Assembly: GCF_011386835.1 (NCBI RefSeq) | Contig: NC_088792.1 | Location: 65,397,787 to 65,461,786 of the forward strand | Length of the DNA: 64,000 nucleotides | Source of the DNA: Chrysemys picta bellii | Taxonomy: Eukaryota; Chordata; Testudines; Emydidae | Direction: 5' to 3' | Shown: positions 22,405-34,000 of the stretch, one piece after another | How positions within the stretch are numbered: the first letter of the stretch is position 1 | How the letters are laid out: every line of letters begins with the position of its first letter | Notes under the pieces: model-generated | The model's database searches: none | Told to the model about the DNA's origin: nothing | What the model saw: the letters and a program-made list of their open reading frames with translations, nothing else | Made by a program: the position numbers and the translations under genes

Positions 22405-23667
22405 CAGGGCCGGCTTTAGGAAGTGCGGGGCCCAATTCGAACATTTTCAGCGGGGCCCCAACAGGGATGACTAAAAAAAAAAAAAAACCACGTAAAAAAA
22501 CACCTTTCATTTCTTCCATGTATTATTTACTTTCCATAACTATATAAATAATAACAAAATTATATATTACATACATTGCGTAATGTATGCGGATGCATGC
22601 TAAGCCTACCTAAAGTTTTTGACACACACCCCCGGGACCCCTACCCCATCCACCCCCCTTCCCTGTCCCCTGACTGCCCCCAGCCACCTCATCCAACCCT
22701 TCCTTTCATTCCTGGTGGCCCACTGGGACCCCTGCCCCATCCAACCACCCCTTCTCTCTGTCCCTGACTGCCCCTGGAACCCCTGCCCCTGACTGCCCCC
22801 CACCGCCCAACCCAACCCCTGCTCCTTCCTGACTGCCCCCGGGACCCTTGCCCCCATTCAATCCCCCTGTTCCCTGCCCTCTGACCGCCCCGACCCCTAT
22901 CCACAACCCTCCAAACTCCCCTGCCCTCTTCCAACACCTGCTCCCTGCTCCCTTACCGCGCTGCCTGGAGCCGCTCGCCCCGTCCGGGTCCGGGCTGGGT
23001 CCGCTCAGTCCGGGCTGGGTCCAGACCCGGGTCCAGGTACGGTCCGGGCCCGGGCCGGATCCGCTCGGTCTGGGCCGGGTCCGGGTCTGGGCTGGAGCCG
23101 CTGGGCCAGGGCCGGGCCGGAGCCTCTGGGTCCGCGCTGGCGCGGCTCGGCTGGGGCCGGCGCCGCAGGGCCGAGCTGAGCCGGGCCAGAGCCGCTCAGC
23201 CGGGTCCATGTCTGGGCTGGGGCCGCAGGGCGGGGCCGGAGCCTCTCGGGCCGGGCCGGTGCCACTTGACCAGGGCCGGCACCGTGGGGCCCGAGCTGGG
23301 CCGGAGCCGCTCGGCCGGTTCTTGGTCCGGGTCCGGGCCGGAGCCGCTCAGCCGGGACCGGGCTGGGGGTGTTCGGCCGGGGCCAGGCCGGAGGGAGCCG
23401 CGCATTTGGCCAGGGCCGGACTGGGCCGCACTGTGCCTCCCTGGAACTCTTCTCGCGCCCCCCGCTTACCTCCTACTTGCTGCTTGTTTCAGGCTTCCCG
23501 CGAACATCTGATTCGCGGGAAGCAGGGGAGAGGGAGGAGAAGGTGGGCGGAGCGTTCAGGGGAGGAGGGGTAAGTGGGCCAGGGGCGTGGTGGACAGCTG
23601 CACGGGGCCCTCTAGACACGAGGCCCCATTCAGGGGAATCGGCCGAATCGGCCTAAAGCCGGCCCTG
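22405..23667. mobile_element. hAT-type non-autonomous element (CAGGGCCGGCTTTAG ends), 1.26 kb
   Basis: The left end is CAGGGCCGGCTTTAGG and the right end is the complement CCTAAAGCCGGCCCTG. A perfect 8-bp duplication CCCCTACC flanks it (22397-22404 and 23668-23675). The inside has a C-rich part (22620-22950, repeated 'ccctgactgcccc'), a GC-rich part rich in 'gggccgggccggagcc' (22960-23440), and the 11-base-arm hairpin at 23494-23522. The same C-rich and hairpin modules occur in elements with different ends (34001 and 8222). No transposase; open frames over the GC-rich part are artefacts. Confidence 0.92.
23494..23522. repeat. Perfect hairpin inside the hAT element (second copy)
   Basis: Arms CTTCCCGCGAA / TTCGCGGGAAG, loop CATCTGA versus CATTTGA in the first copy. 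Both copies are preceded by a 'tgtttcagg' and a 'gcttacct' block. Confidence 0.9.
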
Positions 23668-23790
23668 CCCCTACCCTCTGGCTGAGGTATTGAAATCCTC
23701 AAATCATGATTTAAAGACATCAAGTTACAGAGAATCCATCATTTACATTAGTTTAAACCTGCATTTCCCCACTGCTCTGGGAAAGGTTAT

Positions 23791-24663
23791 TGTGCACGAG
23801 CTATAAACAGCATACTCTGTCCAATGTGCTGGCACAGCTATGCCATGGGTTGGACTGGGTGGCAGAGCCAAGGTGATATATACATCCCCTCCCGGGCCCC
23901 CCATCATCTGTGTGTGTGTTGGGAGTGGGCTCTGTGGGGTCTGCTTCCCTTCTCACACTGCTAACCATGATGTGGGCAGATGGCACAAGCCAGACAACAA
24001 TTTGCTCCTTGGTTTTACACGAATTACATACAAACTGATGAGCACACTGGTTCCCAACCACTGTGATATTTAGGTCTGCTGATAAGACAGGCTTTAAAGA
24101 CAAAGATTTTAAGGCCTGATCCTGCAATGAGCACATCTTCAACTGCAGGCTGCTCTTGCTTCTCCGCTCTTAAAGGGTGCCATCAGGATAACTAGAAATC
24201 CCTCTTATCTATTACAAAACTCAACCTTTAATGAGAGTAAGTGACAAGAAAATTCCCGAGCCTCTGCGGAAACCTCCTTAGCTTTCCTGTATTTATTTTA
24301 TTATAAAATGCATTGTTATTTCTGAAAGATGCTAATTGGCCATATTCATGAAACGCTTCAAGTGTGAGAGGGAGCGTGGTCTAGTGATTAAAACAGGGGA
24401 ATGGGAGGCATGACTTTAGAGGGCTGTCGCTGACTAATACAAACTTGAGAAAAAATCACATAGGTCCACAATTCTCAGGCTTGGGTGCCCATAGGTACTA
24501 GTGAGCATGAGGCAGGATAGTGGAATAGGCTCTTAGTAATTAATAATACTTTACGCTTAAGGCTAAATGTTTAAAGATGCCTAAAAATGTAGCTGCATGT
24601 GCATCTAGTGAAATTTTCAAAAGCACGCAGGTGCCTAACTCCCATTGATTTTAATGGGAGTAA
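23791..24663. other. Unannotated spacer with a MIR-like head
   Basis: No gene. 24363-24410 reads 'gagcgtggtctagtgattaa' and 'aacaggggaatgggaggca', the tRNA-like 5' end of a MIR-type SINE on the plus strand; the rest of that SINE is not clear. At 24631-24662 there is 'ggtgcctaactcccattgat' and an inverted 'ttttaatgggag', part of the ancient palindromic repeat. Confidence 0.5.
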
Positions 24664-25688
24664 TATCATAGAATCATAGAATATCAGGGTTGGAAGGGAC
24701 CTCAGTAGGTCATCTAGTCCAACCCCCTACTCAAAGCAGGACCAATTCCCAACTAAATCATCCCAGCCAGAGCTTTGTCAAGCCTGACCTTAAAAACCTC
24801 TAAGGACGGAGATTCCACCACCTCCCTAGGTAACCCATTCCAGTGCTTCACCACCCTCCTAGTGAAAAAGTTTTTCCTAATATCCAACCTAAACCTCCCC
24901 CACTGCAACTTGAGACCATTACACCTTGTTCTGTCATCTGGTACCACTGAGAACAGTCTAGATCCATCCTCTTTGGAGCCCCCTTTCAGGTAGCTGAAAG
25001 CAGCTCTCAAATCCCCCCTCATTCTTCTCTTCTGCAGACTAAACAATCCCAGTTCCCTCAGCCTCGCCTCATAAGTCATGTGCTCCAGCCCACTAATCAT
25101 TTTTGTTGCCCTCCACTGGACTCTTTCCAATTTTTCCACATCCTTCTTGTAGTGTAGGGCCCAAAACTGGACCCAGTACTCCAGATGAGGCCTCACCAAT
25201 GTCGAATAGAGGGGAATGATCACGTCCCTCAATCTGCTGGCAATGCCCCTACTTATACAGCCCAAAATGCTGTTGTTCTTGGCAACAAGGGCACACTGTT
25301 GACTCATATCCAGCTTCTCGTCCACTGTAACCCCTATGTCCTTTTCTGCAGAACTGCTTCCTAGCCATTCGGTCCCTAGTCTCTTACAGTGAATGGGATT
25401 CTTCCGTCCTAAGTGCGGGACTCTGCACTTGTCCTTGTTGAACCTCATCAGGTTTCATTTGGCCCAATCCTCTAATTTGTTTAGGTCCCTCTGTATCCTA
25501 TCCCTACCCTCCAGTGTATCTACCACTCCTCCCAGTTTAGTGTCACCTGCAGACTTGCTGAGGCTGCAGTCCACGCCATCCTCCAGATCATTAATGAAGA
25601 TATTGAACTAAACCTGCCCCCGGACCGACCCTTGGGGCACTCTGCTTGATACTGACTGCCAACTAGACATGGAGCCATTGATCACTAA
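24664..25688 (-). mobile_element. CR1 LINE, 5'-truncated
   Basis: The 3' terminus is at 24664 with two 'atcatagaat' units, the usual CR1 end repeat. It is truncated within the RT region at about 25688. It is very similar to the copy at 18452 and interrupts an older repeat whose other half ('tctgaaaatcccatttgg') resumes at 25700. Confidence 0.9.
24753..25688 (-). pseudogene. CR1 reverse transcriptase, C-terminal part
   Basis: A 231-codon open frame (24753-25448) begins at '[16 protein letters not shown]' and continues through '[20 protein letters not shown]' and 'LERVQ' to the CR1 C-terminus. This is the thumb and connection region downstream of the catalytic palm. Upstream, 25449-25688 still encodes the 'FINDLED' and 'DTKLGG' palm region, but a stop replaces the Leu before 'FNIFIND' (about 25609). 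Motifs A and B are missing, so no enzyme can be made. The protein sequence agrees closely with the copy at 18535, including a Trp shared in 'LEYWVQFW'. Confidence 0.88.
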
Positions 25689-27109
25689 TATGTCTGTGTA
25701 CTTCTGAAAATCCCATTTGGTACCTAGCTTCATCTTTAGGTGCCTAAATATCTTTAAAAATCTGGCCCGTAGGTCTTTCATTTATGGATCTCGCAGGACT
25801 TTGCAAACATGAATTACGACTCTCAATGTCCTGAGAATGTATTCCCCCTCCCCCCCCCTTTTTTTTTAAACTGGTGGGTTAATTAAAACAGACATCCAGA
25901 TTTTCCACTCAGGTGCCTAAAATTAGTTAGGGTTTTGGCACATATATTATAGTTCAATAGGCTAAGTTAAACTAAACATGGAAGTCATTGAAGTTACATC
26001 AGTGCTGCCTATGACCCTGCATACTTAAAAGCATTAGCATTAATTCAAACTGTGCTCTAGAAAATGTACAGCGTTTAATAGTTATTCTGTAGTCTGTGTG
26101 ATACAATTTTTACAAGCACTGTAAAGTGCTTTATCCCCTAGTGCATTACAAGATTATTTTTTTTAAATCAATGAAATGCTACATTATTGTCAACTTACTG
26201 TTTTAAATAATACAGGACATCTGGCAATATTGTGACATCACTGGGTAAGGTGCTAAAAAATGTTGTAATTGCTAGTAATTTTTATATACACCAGAGGGCA
26301 CCATACTACCACATATTGCATCATTTGTTACTGTGCATCTATTTTAGAAGCATGAAACACAGACAAAATGAGCTACCAAAAAAAAATTATACTTTCAAAA
26401 TCCAAATCCATTCACACACAGCTATGCAATAACAATTATTTTCCCAAAGAAATTCTTTTACACTGTGTCATGCAAAGAAGGGAAAGCTACCCCATTCTCC
26501 CCTCCCCCAGTCTTGCTATTGTTTTTGTGCACTACTTGTCTAATAGATGGCAATCTCCTTGTGAAAAAGACTTTTCCTTCTTATATGTGTTGATAAAGCA
26601 CCATGCACACCAATGGTTTTAATATACATATATTCATATTCCTGTTCTTTTTTCTTGGCTGTATTAAGAGAGAAGAAGAAAGTAAGTTGCGCTCTTTGGG
26701 GATATTTTCGCTTTCTGAGTCTGAATGCTCGCTGCACTCTCAGACATCGCTTAGGACATAAACAAGCTCTGCCATTCCTATGGATCAGGCTGTTTGCCAG
26801 AACAGCCACCTTGTTGCGATTCCATAACTTACGAGGCTAGGTTGTTGGCCTGTTGCTCAACCCACACCCTGGGGATCAGTACACTGCTTTTTATCTGATC
26901 CCTTTGACCTGACTGGCTTGGGTAGCCGTAGCAGGAGTTAAAGCTCACACCTGCATAGCTCAAAAAGCCTTCCCACTGCCTCAAGGTGAAGTCCTTGGGA
27001 AGGATTTTCACTTCACTTATGAAATTATACATTTTTGTACAATTTCAGTGGCAGTCTCCCTCCTTCCTGAACTGTGTTTAGATTTGTATTCCATGTGTCA
27101 GATCCACTG
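25689..27109. other. Unannotated spacer
   Basis: No gene is supported. 25700-25770 is an old repeat fragment shared with 13425-13470. Poly-C followed by poly-T lies at about 25850-25868. Short open frames at 26232-26840 show no domain. Confidence 0.4.
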
Positions 27110-27275
27110 GCCGGTATCAGTGTACGGAGACCAGTGCATTGCTTTCGCATAGCCTTTCAATATGATCTTGTGCAAACATGAAGTAATGCAGGAAAGTCCC
27201 AGGGCCTGTGTTATACAGGAGATCAGGGTAGATGATCACAATGGTCCCTTCTGGCCTTAAACACTATTAATCTTT
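27110..27275 (+). repeat. CR1-type 3' tail
   Basis: The order 'ggcctgtgttatacaggaga', 'tcagggtagatgatcacaat' and 'ggtcccttctggccttaaa' is a familiar CR1/SINE 3' tail. No coding part is recognised upstream. Confidence 0.6.
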
Positions 27276-27537
27276 TTTGAAAGTGTGTTCTGCTGCTGCT
27301 GGGCAAAGCAATCCCACTCAGCTACTCCTCATGTTGTTGCTGACAGCTGTTAAGATCCGCTGAGCAGCACTGCTGTAGGAAACTGCATTTCAGCAAAATA
27401 CATAGAGGGACTCACAGAAGATACAATGAAACTATGTAGAAAACCATTGTGGTTTCCTGTTTTAGGTCTGGTGAAACACAAATAATTGAGCACAGAAGAT
27501 TAAGGGCCGCATCTGCAAGCCCTCCAAGTGTGGAGCT

Positions 27538-27943
27538 CCTCTCAGAGACAAAAACAGACTCCAACGAGAAACTGCTGAGCTTGAATTGATATGCAAACTA
27601 GATACAATCAACTTAGGCTTGAATAGAGACTGGGAATGGCTGAGCCATTACAAACATTGAATCTATCTCCCCTTGTAAGTATTCTCACACTTCTTATCAA
27701 ACTGTCTGTACTGGGCTAGCTTGATTATCACTTCAAAAGTTTTTTTCTCTTACTTAATTGGCCTCTCAGAGTTGGTAAGACAACTCCCACCTTTTCATGC
27801 TCTCTGTATGTGTGTATATATATCTCCTCAATATATGTTCCATTCTATATGCATCCGAAGAAGTGGGCTGTAGCCCATGAAAGCTTATGCTCAAATAAAT
27901 TTGTTAGTCTCTAAGGTGCCACAAGTACTCCTGTTCTTTTTAA
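27538..27943 (+). mobile_element. Penelope-like element 3' end, 5'-truncated
   Basis: It starts inside the endonuclease gene and contains its last 40 or so codons ('LQRETAELELICKLDTIN' region to the stop at 27658-27660), then the same 3' UTR as the element at 35859: 'attctcacacttcttatcaa', 'cttacttaattggcctctca', a TATATA patch, the ribozyme-like motif and the end 'ggtgccacaagtactcctg'. One change to the protein is visible (NLGLNRDWEW versus NSGLNKDWEW at 35859). Confidence 0.88.
27851..27890 (+). ncRNA. Hammerhead-ribozyme-like motif, one core change
   Basis: GCAT, then CCGAAGA where the core needs CUGANGA (U4 changed to C), stem II GTGGGCT…AGCCCAT, GAAA intact, then GCTTATGC. The change at U4 is expected to weaken or abolish cleavage. 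Confidence 0.6.
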
Positions 27944-30067
27944 AGGAAGTTCTGTACATAGAAAACTTTTTCAAGACTGGATATGTAGGTTGAGAGTTTC
28001 ACAAGCCCTCATCATTGATCTAACTCCGCTCCCACTGAAGTCAGTAGAGTAGGATTAGGCCATTACAGCATTTTGGTCACATTAAAATAAATATCAGTCC
28101 AGATCCATTGAGCCAAATGCTGCTGTAAATGTTGATGTAAATTAGGAGAAAACCTATTGACTTTAATGGAGTTATTCCAATATTATACTGGTGTGATTGA
28201 GAGTAGAATTTGGCCACTTGACTCTTGCCATTTCTTTTATCTTCCATTTCATATCTTCATGTGAGTGCTGACCTGCTAAAGGAAAGAGATGAGGAGTTAC
28301 TCATATCCTGCAGTGGACCGATCGGGCCCTCTGCTGTTGCTAGTACATGTAGTAACACGGAGCCATATGTGCAACCAGCTTTTAAACAGAACTCGCCATT
28401 GCCTTTGATGGCAAGTTCTTGAATATACACCTGTAAATTGGCACAATAAATTGGCATTATATGTATTTTACTCTAGTACAAACTGTGGTATGCGTACCCC
28501 TGGAGCACACGAGACAGCTCTGGGTGGTACACAGCAGAAATTGTGTAATGGTGGATTTTATTTATTAATTATTTTATTTATTGCATTTTGATAATAAGCT
28601 ACTCAGAGGAAGATTAAAACTCTGAGGGAATTTGCTATATAAAATAGGGTAGTTAATTTACTTCAAGTTGTACCAACAAGAACACAGATACACAGATGTA
28701 CAGAGCCCTCACCTCCAGTCACTGTACAGTGGGGATTCAGTTGCCCAGCAACTGTCCAGTCTAACTGAGCTCAGAATTTAGCTAGGGGTATTTTTTTCGG
28801 TTGTCTACGTCACACTATAACTGTATCTGTACGTAACAGTGAAATATGGACAGATGGCTAAAGACAGGTAGTGGTAAGGAGAACACACAAAGTATCAATG
28901 ATGAGAAAGGTAGGGGTACGCTGGTAGATCGGGAAGAGGGTACGCAATAAGAAAAGTTTGGGAACTTCTGCTCTAGTAGTTTATAATCTTCAGATAAAGA
29001 AAGTTTATGGAACTAAACAAATACCTTTATCAGCATTTGGGTTTATTAGTATTTATGAAAAAATGCTGGAATAAAAATGGAATAAGCAAACACAAATAGC
29101 AGCCCTGGCTACGTACACTAGGAACGTAAAAAGAACCTAGGGTAAGATCAGATTGTGGGAAGCAAGACTTATGAATGTAACTGCATGTTCTAAATTGCTC
29201 CCAACCCATTTCTGCTGAAGGTCTGCCCTAAAAATCAAGGCCTACATTTTCAAAGGTGACCAGTGATTTTGAATGCCCAGTTTGCGACATATCCGTGGGG
29301 TTTTCATTGGCCTCTTTAAGATGTCCATAGGCTGGTGGGCTTAATATCAGCCTAGGGAAATCAAGCCACTATGCCCAGTTCAGTGTGTAGCCCTTATTTC
29401 AAGGCCCTATTTATTCTCTCACATTAAAAAAAAAAGGAAACATGGAACAACAACAAAAAGTAATAGCCCTGTTCCCCACCTATCTTGTGGGGCTCTCTGG
29501 CCTTCATCAGCTTACTGGTCAGACCCTTTCCAGTTGTGGGGGAGGAGATGGGGGGGCCCACAGGGCCCACCCACTCACAGACCTCTGCTGCAGCCCCAAG
29601 ACAGTGTATTCCCAGCCCTCTCCTGTCTACTCCCAGGCTCCCTCATTTAGATCCTCCAGCTGAGACTCATCAGCCCCAATTCCTTGATGTTGTCCATCTG
29701 GGTCAAATGATTCCCAGCACCTGTCTGATTGGCTCCTCTCCAGACCAGGGCTGGCTGCTCCCTAGGCTCCCCTGGCCCTTAAAAGAGCAGACCGCTCTGT
29801 GACAGTGTCTCTGGTTGGGTACCCAAAAACCGAGACACTCAGCATCACTAGTCATTTTTGAAAATGTATGTCAGTGTTTGTTGTCATTAATAAAATATAT
29901 CGCCTGAGTCTGACCACCTGCAAATGGCCAGTCATTTATAACTAATTAAACATCAAGCTGGGCTGTGTGTTTCCTTTCTACATCCTTCGAGATTCTGCTG
30001 CATATGATAGAAGGAGCCAAATAACTTTATTTCTGGGTGCTGTTACTTTGATTGATGATGGGGAGAG
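27944..30067. other. Unannotated spacer with ancient repeats
   Basis: No gene. 28095-28215 is a good copy of the palindromic ancient repeat ('ctgtaaatgttgatgtaaat', 'cctattgactttaatggag', 'tactggtgtgattgagag'); 28015-28065 is a shorter one. 29442-29830 is a GC-richer block with a TATA-less 'cccttaaaagagcag' that I suspect is an old LTR, but no ends are visible. Confidence 0.4.
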
Positions 30068-31512
30068 TGTGACCAGGTGCCTGGAATGGACCACTCTGAG
30101 AATGCCACACTCATGGCAGACTGCAAGAATCTGGGCAGACAATCCCCACAACTGGTGGTTTATTCTATAATTAAATTAACCAAACCTGTAACAAAAGAGC
30201 TTCTGCAGTACCACACTGGTTAACCAGAAGCCAAACACAGTCCCCTTTAGGCATTCCAGCCCTTGGCTCCCAGCCAGACAAACAGGTCTAATATAGTGAG
30301 GGGTTACTAAAAACCTAATTCACCATATGTGAGGTTCTACAAGTCCCAAGAGATCAGACACTTACCCCCAGGTCAATATACATTTCAGATCTTTCTCAAA
30401 TATCACGCTGTCAGCCAATCCTTAGTAAACTAACTAAAGATTTATTAATGAAAGAAAAGAAGAGTTATACATGTTTAATAAATCATATACATACAAATGA
30501 TTGCAAAGTCCTTAGCTCAGGTTTGTAGCAGTGATGGAATAGTCTGCTGGTTTGCAAAAAGTCTCTCTGGTAACTCCTCAGTCCATAATTCAAAATATTC
30601 CTTTTTTATTGTAAGTCAGCAGTCCAGTGAAGTTAGAGCTGGAAAGAGGCAAAATGGAGGTCTTGGGTGTCTTTTAGATCCTTTGCCATGTGCTGGGAAA
30701 TTTACTGTCCAAAATAAAGCTCACATCCTGGTGAATGGAAAGTTACTGGTCAAAGATGGAATCCAGGGTCACATGTGTTCTGCTGAATCACAGGGGATGG
30801 CATTTGGCTCCTCACTGTCTGAGGCAGTGGTGGGCAACCTCCGGCCTGCAGGCCACACACACCCTGTCAGGGTAATTTGCTGGTGGGCCGTAAAACAGTT
30901 TGTTTACATTGACCGTCCGCAGGCATGACTGTCTGCAGCTCCCAGTGGCTGCTGTTCGCCATTCCTGGCCAATGGGAGCTGGGGGAAGTGGTGGCCAGCC
31001 TGTGCCTCTTCCCTCAGCTCCCATTGGCCGGGAGCAGCAAACCACGGCCACTGGGAGCTGCGGGCGGCCATGCCTGTGGACAGTCAATGTAAACAAAACT
31101 GTCTCGCGGCCCGCCAGCAGGTTACCCTGACAGGCCGCAGGTTGCCTACCACTGGTCTGAGGCATCCATAGGAAGACCTATGGGCAGGATGAGATTCTTC
31201 AATGGCCCATTGTGAGAGTGGAGTGTCCTTAATGGGCCATCAACACATAGCTGTCCAGCCCTGATTTAATCTATGAGGGGGAGGGGGGTCACCCAGGAAT
31301 ACAACACATGTTTAAGATACAAGTACATAGCCAATATTCATAACTTCAGATACAAAGATGATACATGCATATGAACAAGATAATCATACTTAGCAAATCA
31401 TAACTCTTCTATTAATACCTTACATGCCATACACAATTACCATAAATCTTGTACAAAGTAACAGTGATAACAACAGTGATATAAATGGTCACCTTTCTTA
31501 TACACAGCATCA
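30068..31512 (-). mobile_element. Candidate solo LTR (turtle LTR retroelement), split by a hAT
   Basis: The stretch from 'tgtgaccaggtgcctggaat' to 'cttatacacagcatca' reads like a turtle LTR in antisense; the part 'gatacaaagatgatacatgc' is familiar from such repeats (recall). It begins TG and ends CA, and GAGAG stands on both sides (30063-30067 and 31513-31517), a plausible 5-bp target duplication, though GAGAG is low-complexity. Without the 338-bp hAT insertion it is about 1.1 kb. No internal retroelement genes are present. The ends need checking. Confidence 0.45.
30825..31154. mobile_element. hAT-type MITE (CAGTGGTGGGCAACCT ends), 330 bp
   Basis: The left end is CAGTGGTGGGCAACCTCCGG and the right end the near complement of it, GCAGGTTGCCTACCACTG. 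A perfect 8-bp duplication GTCTGAGG flanks it (30817-30824 and 31155-31162). The interior is itself a long imperfect inverted repeat ('gctcccagtggctgctg' against 'ccactgggagctg'; 'ggccaatgggagctg' against 'cagctcccattggcc'), so the whole could fold into one hairpin. A related copy with only its left half is at 43392. No coding capacity. Confidence 0.92.
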
Positions 31513-33832
31513 GAGAGAGACATTTAACATTTTTAATATTCAGAATGCAGTATTATCCAGGAGTACATTAATTTATTTGTACCGTGCAATTAAGTTACTA
31601 ATAGTTCATTGCCTAGTAGCAAAATAATCTTAAATTCGACTTAAAATGCTTTTAAAAAAAATAAGAGCACAAATTCTTCTGATATCTCAAAACTTCAGTT
31701 TGTAGAGAAAAATCTGCTCTAAATTACACCCGTAAAAATCCAGAGCAGGCAATGAAGTTATTCCAGATTCAAAATGGTATAACTTGGAGTTACAAACACA
31801 CACACAAACACACTTAAAATGACTGATAAATACATTTTAAAACAACGTTGCTTACAATTAATTTCTCCTTCATCTACCTGCCAAAACCTGAGCTAGACCA
31901 TTAGTATTCTGTATATTTCATGCTATGGAAGGTTACATGATTAACACAGCAGCGTACAGGTTACTGATGTCAGCAATGCTTACAGGATAAATGAAGACAT
32001 TTGGGAAGGAGACTTGACCGCAATTCCTAACAGGTAAAACACTTTCAGTTTTACCTTAACATAAAACATCTAAACTCCCTTTCTGATACAGGCACAACAG
32101 TACAATGAAAATTTTACATAATCAGATGTTCTCAGGGTAGTGTTTCCAAAGGAACCCAAAGGATTTAGACACCCAAATCATATTTATCTTGGTGGTTTGG
32201 GGGCCCTAATTCCTATAGACTCCTTCAACAATCCCCCAGCCTGTGCAGTTCCCACATGAGTTAGCGAAGATATGGGCACATCAGCCCGATGGACAAATGG
32301 AGAGAGCACTAATATTTCAAGTGTGTAATATTTCCTAGCAGTTGGATGGCAGCTCCCAGTTTGCGAACTGAAGGGTATAGGCCTGACTTTTCCAGATCCT
32401 GCTTATGCCAGTAGGTGATGTGCTGGGTATGCTCACACATTTCAGAATTAGAGGAGGAGAAAAGGATGGTTAGGAAAGGAAGGAAGGAAAAGGCCAACTC
32501 CACTGAACTTTTAGTTCTTCTGGAGACCTCATGAAGTTGAGAAATGTGTGTTGTAACCCTGAGAAATACAAAATAAACAGAAAATGTGCCAGTTGCTTGT
32601 TTTCATGTTGATAAATTCCCCAGGCTAATATTGGAAGCCTTCCAACTACTGTGTATGCCTCAGAAATGTATAGAGAAATCTGTTAACCCTAAATTACTTG
32701 GCTTGAGGTTCCTGCAAGCACTTCATTCCCTCTCATAAAGAAAAACAATGGATGAGAAATACCCAGCTAGTCCGGGGCTGGCAGCATCCGTCTGATCAGT
32801 CTACTACTCGCCATGAACAGTATCGATCAGAGCTGTCTGATTGGCAGTGGGACTGGCTGTACAGCAGCCAGCTAGGGAATGTAATACATAAACCTTTGGA
32901 ACTCACTCCCCTTGCTGTCTGCCAGCGCCAGAGTTTGGCGAGCTTCAGATCACAGGGCAAGGGTGTTTTTATTCAGTTAGACCTTTGACTGAATAGTCAG
33001 AGCCAGATTTCTACTCTGTTAACTGGCAAAAGCACAGGCTCTGGAGCAACTCGCTTCAGGCCAGAGCATCTCCTCTGTGGTCATTCTCCCCTCCCTGGAA
33101 GGAGGCCTGGGAATGCTGGTGTGGTGTTTGTAGCGTTAGGAATCATTCTGAATTGGTTTCCCCTCTACTGCACCTTTACTTTTCTAAGGAGTCTGCCTGT
33201 CTGCAGGGGCAGCTGCTAATTTGCAAGGCAGAGCCGCTGCAGCTTGTTCCATGGGGAGGCACTCACCATGCTCTCAGATGGAGACTTATTTTTGTTCTTT
33301 CTTGTTCTGTCACACTTAATCTAACAAACTAATTGAGCTAACAGCATATGGCTGCTCCTTGTGTATGGAAATACGTGACAGCCAGCTTGAAAGCCCCAGC
33401 CTCCCTCATTTGAACCCAATGGAAGCCCCCCTGTTGGAGCTCCTGGTTTCAGGGCTCAGTTTTGGAGAGCAAAACAGGGGGGTGGCAGTTCTCTGCAGCA
33501 CCGTTCCATGCAGTATTTCCATTGTATCAACACTGCCTGCTTCCTCTCTGTTGTTGCTTCCAGGAATCCTGCTGCAGATGTGCTGCTAGGGGAACAGGAG
33601 GACAGTATCTGTGCAGGTGGCTCCTGCCTGCACAGCCATGAAAGGTTCCTCCCTCCTGGAGCTGCAGGCCTTCCCCCTTCTAAACCCATAACCCCCCAAA
33701 TGCCTCCCCCTGATCGAAACAGTAAGCAGGAAACTCTGAGGGGAGCCTCTTTCCTGCATAAGTCTTTGCAGGATCAGCAACTAGTTAGAAAGTAATTCAC
33801 CCTCACTTGGTAAGGCTGCCAACAAGGGTGCT
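31513..33832. other. Unannotated spacer
   Basis: No gene recognised. A fragment near 31715-31800 may belong to the ancient palindromic repeat. Open frames at 33359-33795 on both strands show no domain. Confidence 0.4.
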
Positions 33833-34000
33833 TGTCACATTCCGGGGTGCAATCCAGACTAATGAGGGGCTGTGTCACAACCTGCCCTGCAATCTTGGGT
33901 GCTTCATAATGTTTTGCTGCTGTAGCTCCCACTCTGGGCCACTCAAACAGCCTAACAGCATGCAGGTCACGCCCTGTGTGTCTGTGTATAGCTACAGTCC

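Larger units (their letters stand above)
22290..23790 (-). repeat. Older CR1-type 3' tail split by a hAT insertion
   Basis: The left piece (22290-22404) reads 'gactcatagactttatgg', 'gggaccatcatgatcatcta' and 'gacctcctcctgcatg', the complement of a CR1 3' end. The right piece resumes at 23676 with 'ctctggctgaggtattgaaa' and runs to about 23790. The hAT element at 22405-23667 lies between, with one copy of its target duplication on each side. Confidence 0.6.

Noticed and set aside
22706..23656. Open frames up to 241 codons on both strands
   Set aside because: Inside a non-autonomous hAT; low-complexity Gly/Ala/Arg/Pro translation, no family match.
29442..29830. GC-rich block considered as an LTR
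   Set aside because: It has some LTR-like features, but no TG…CA ends or target duplication could be defined, so it was left unclassified.
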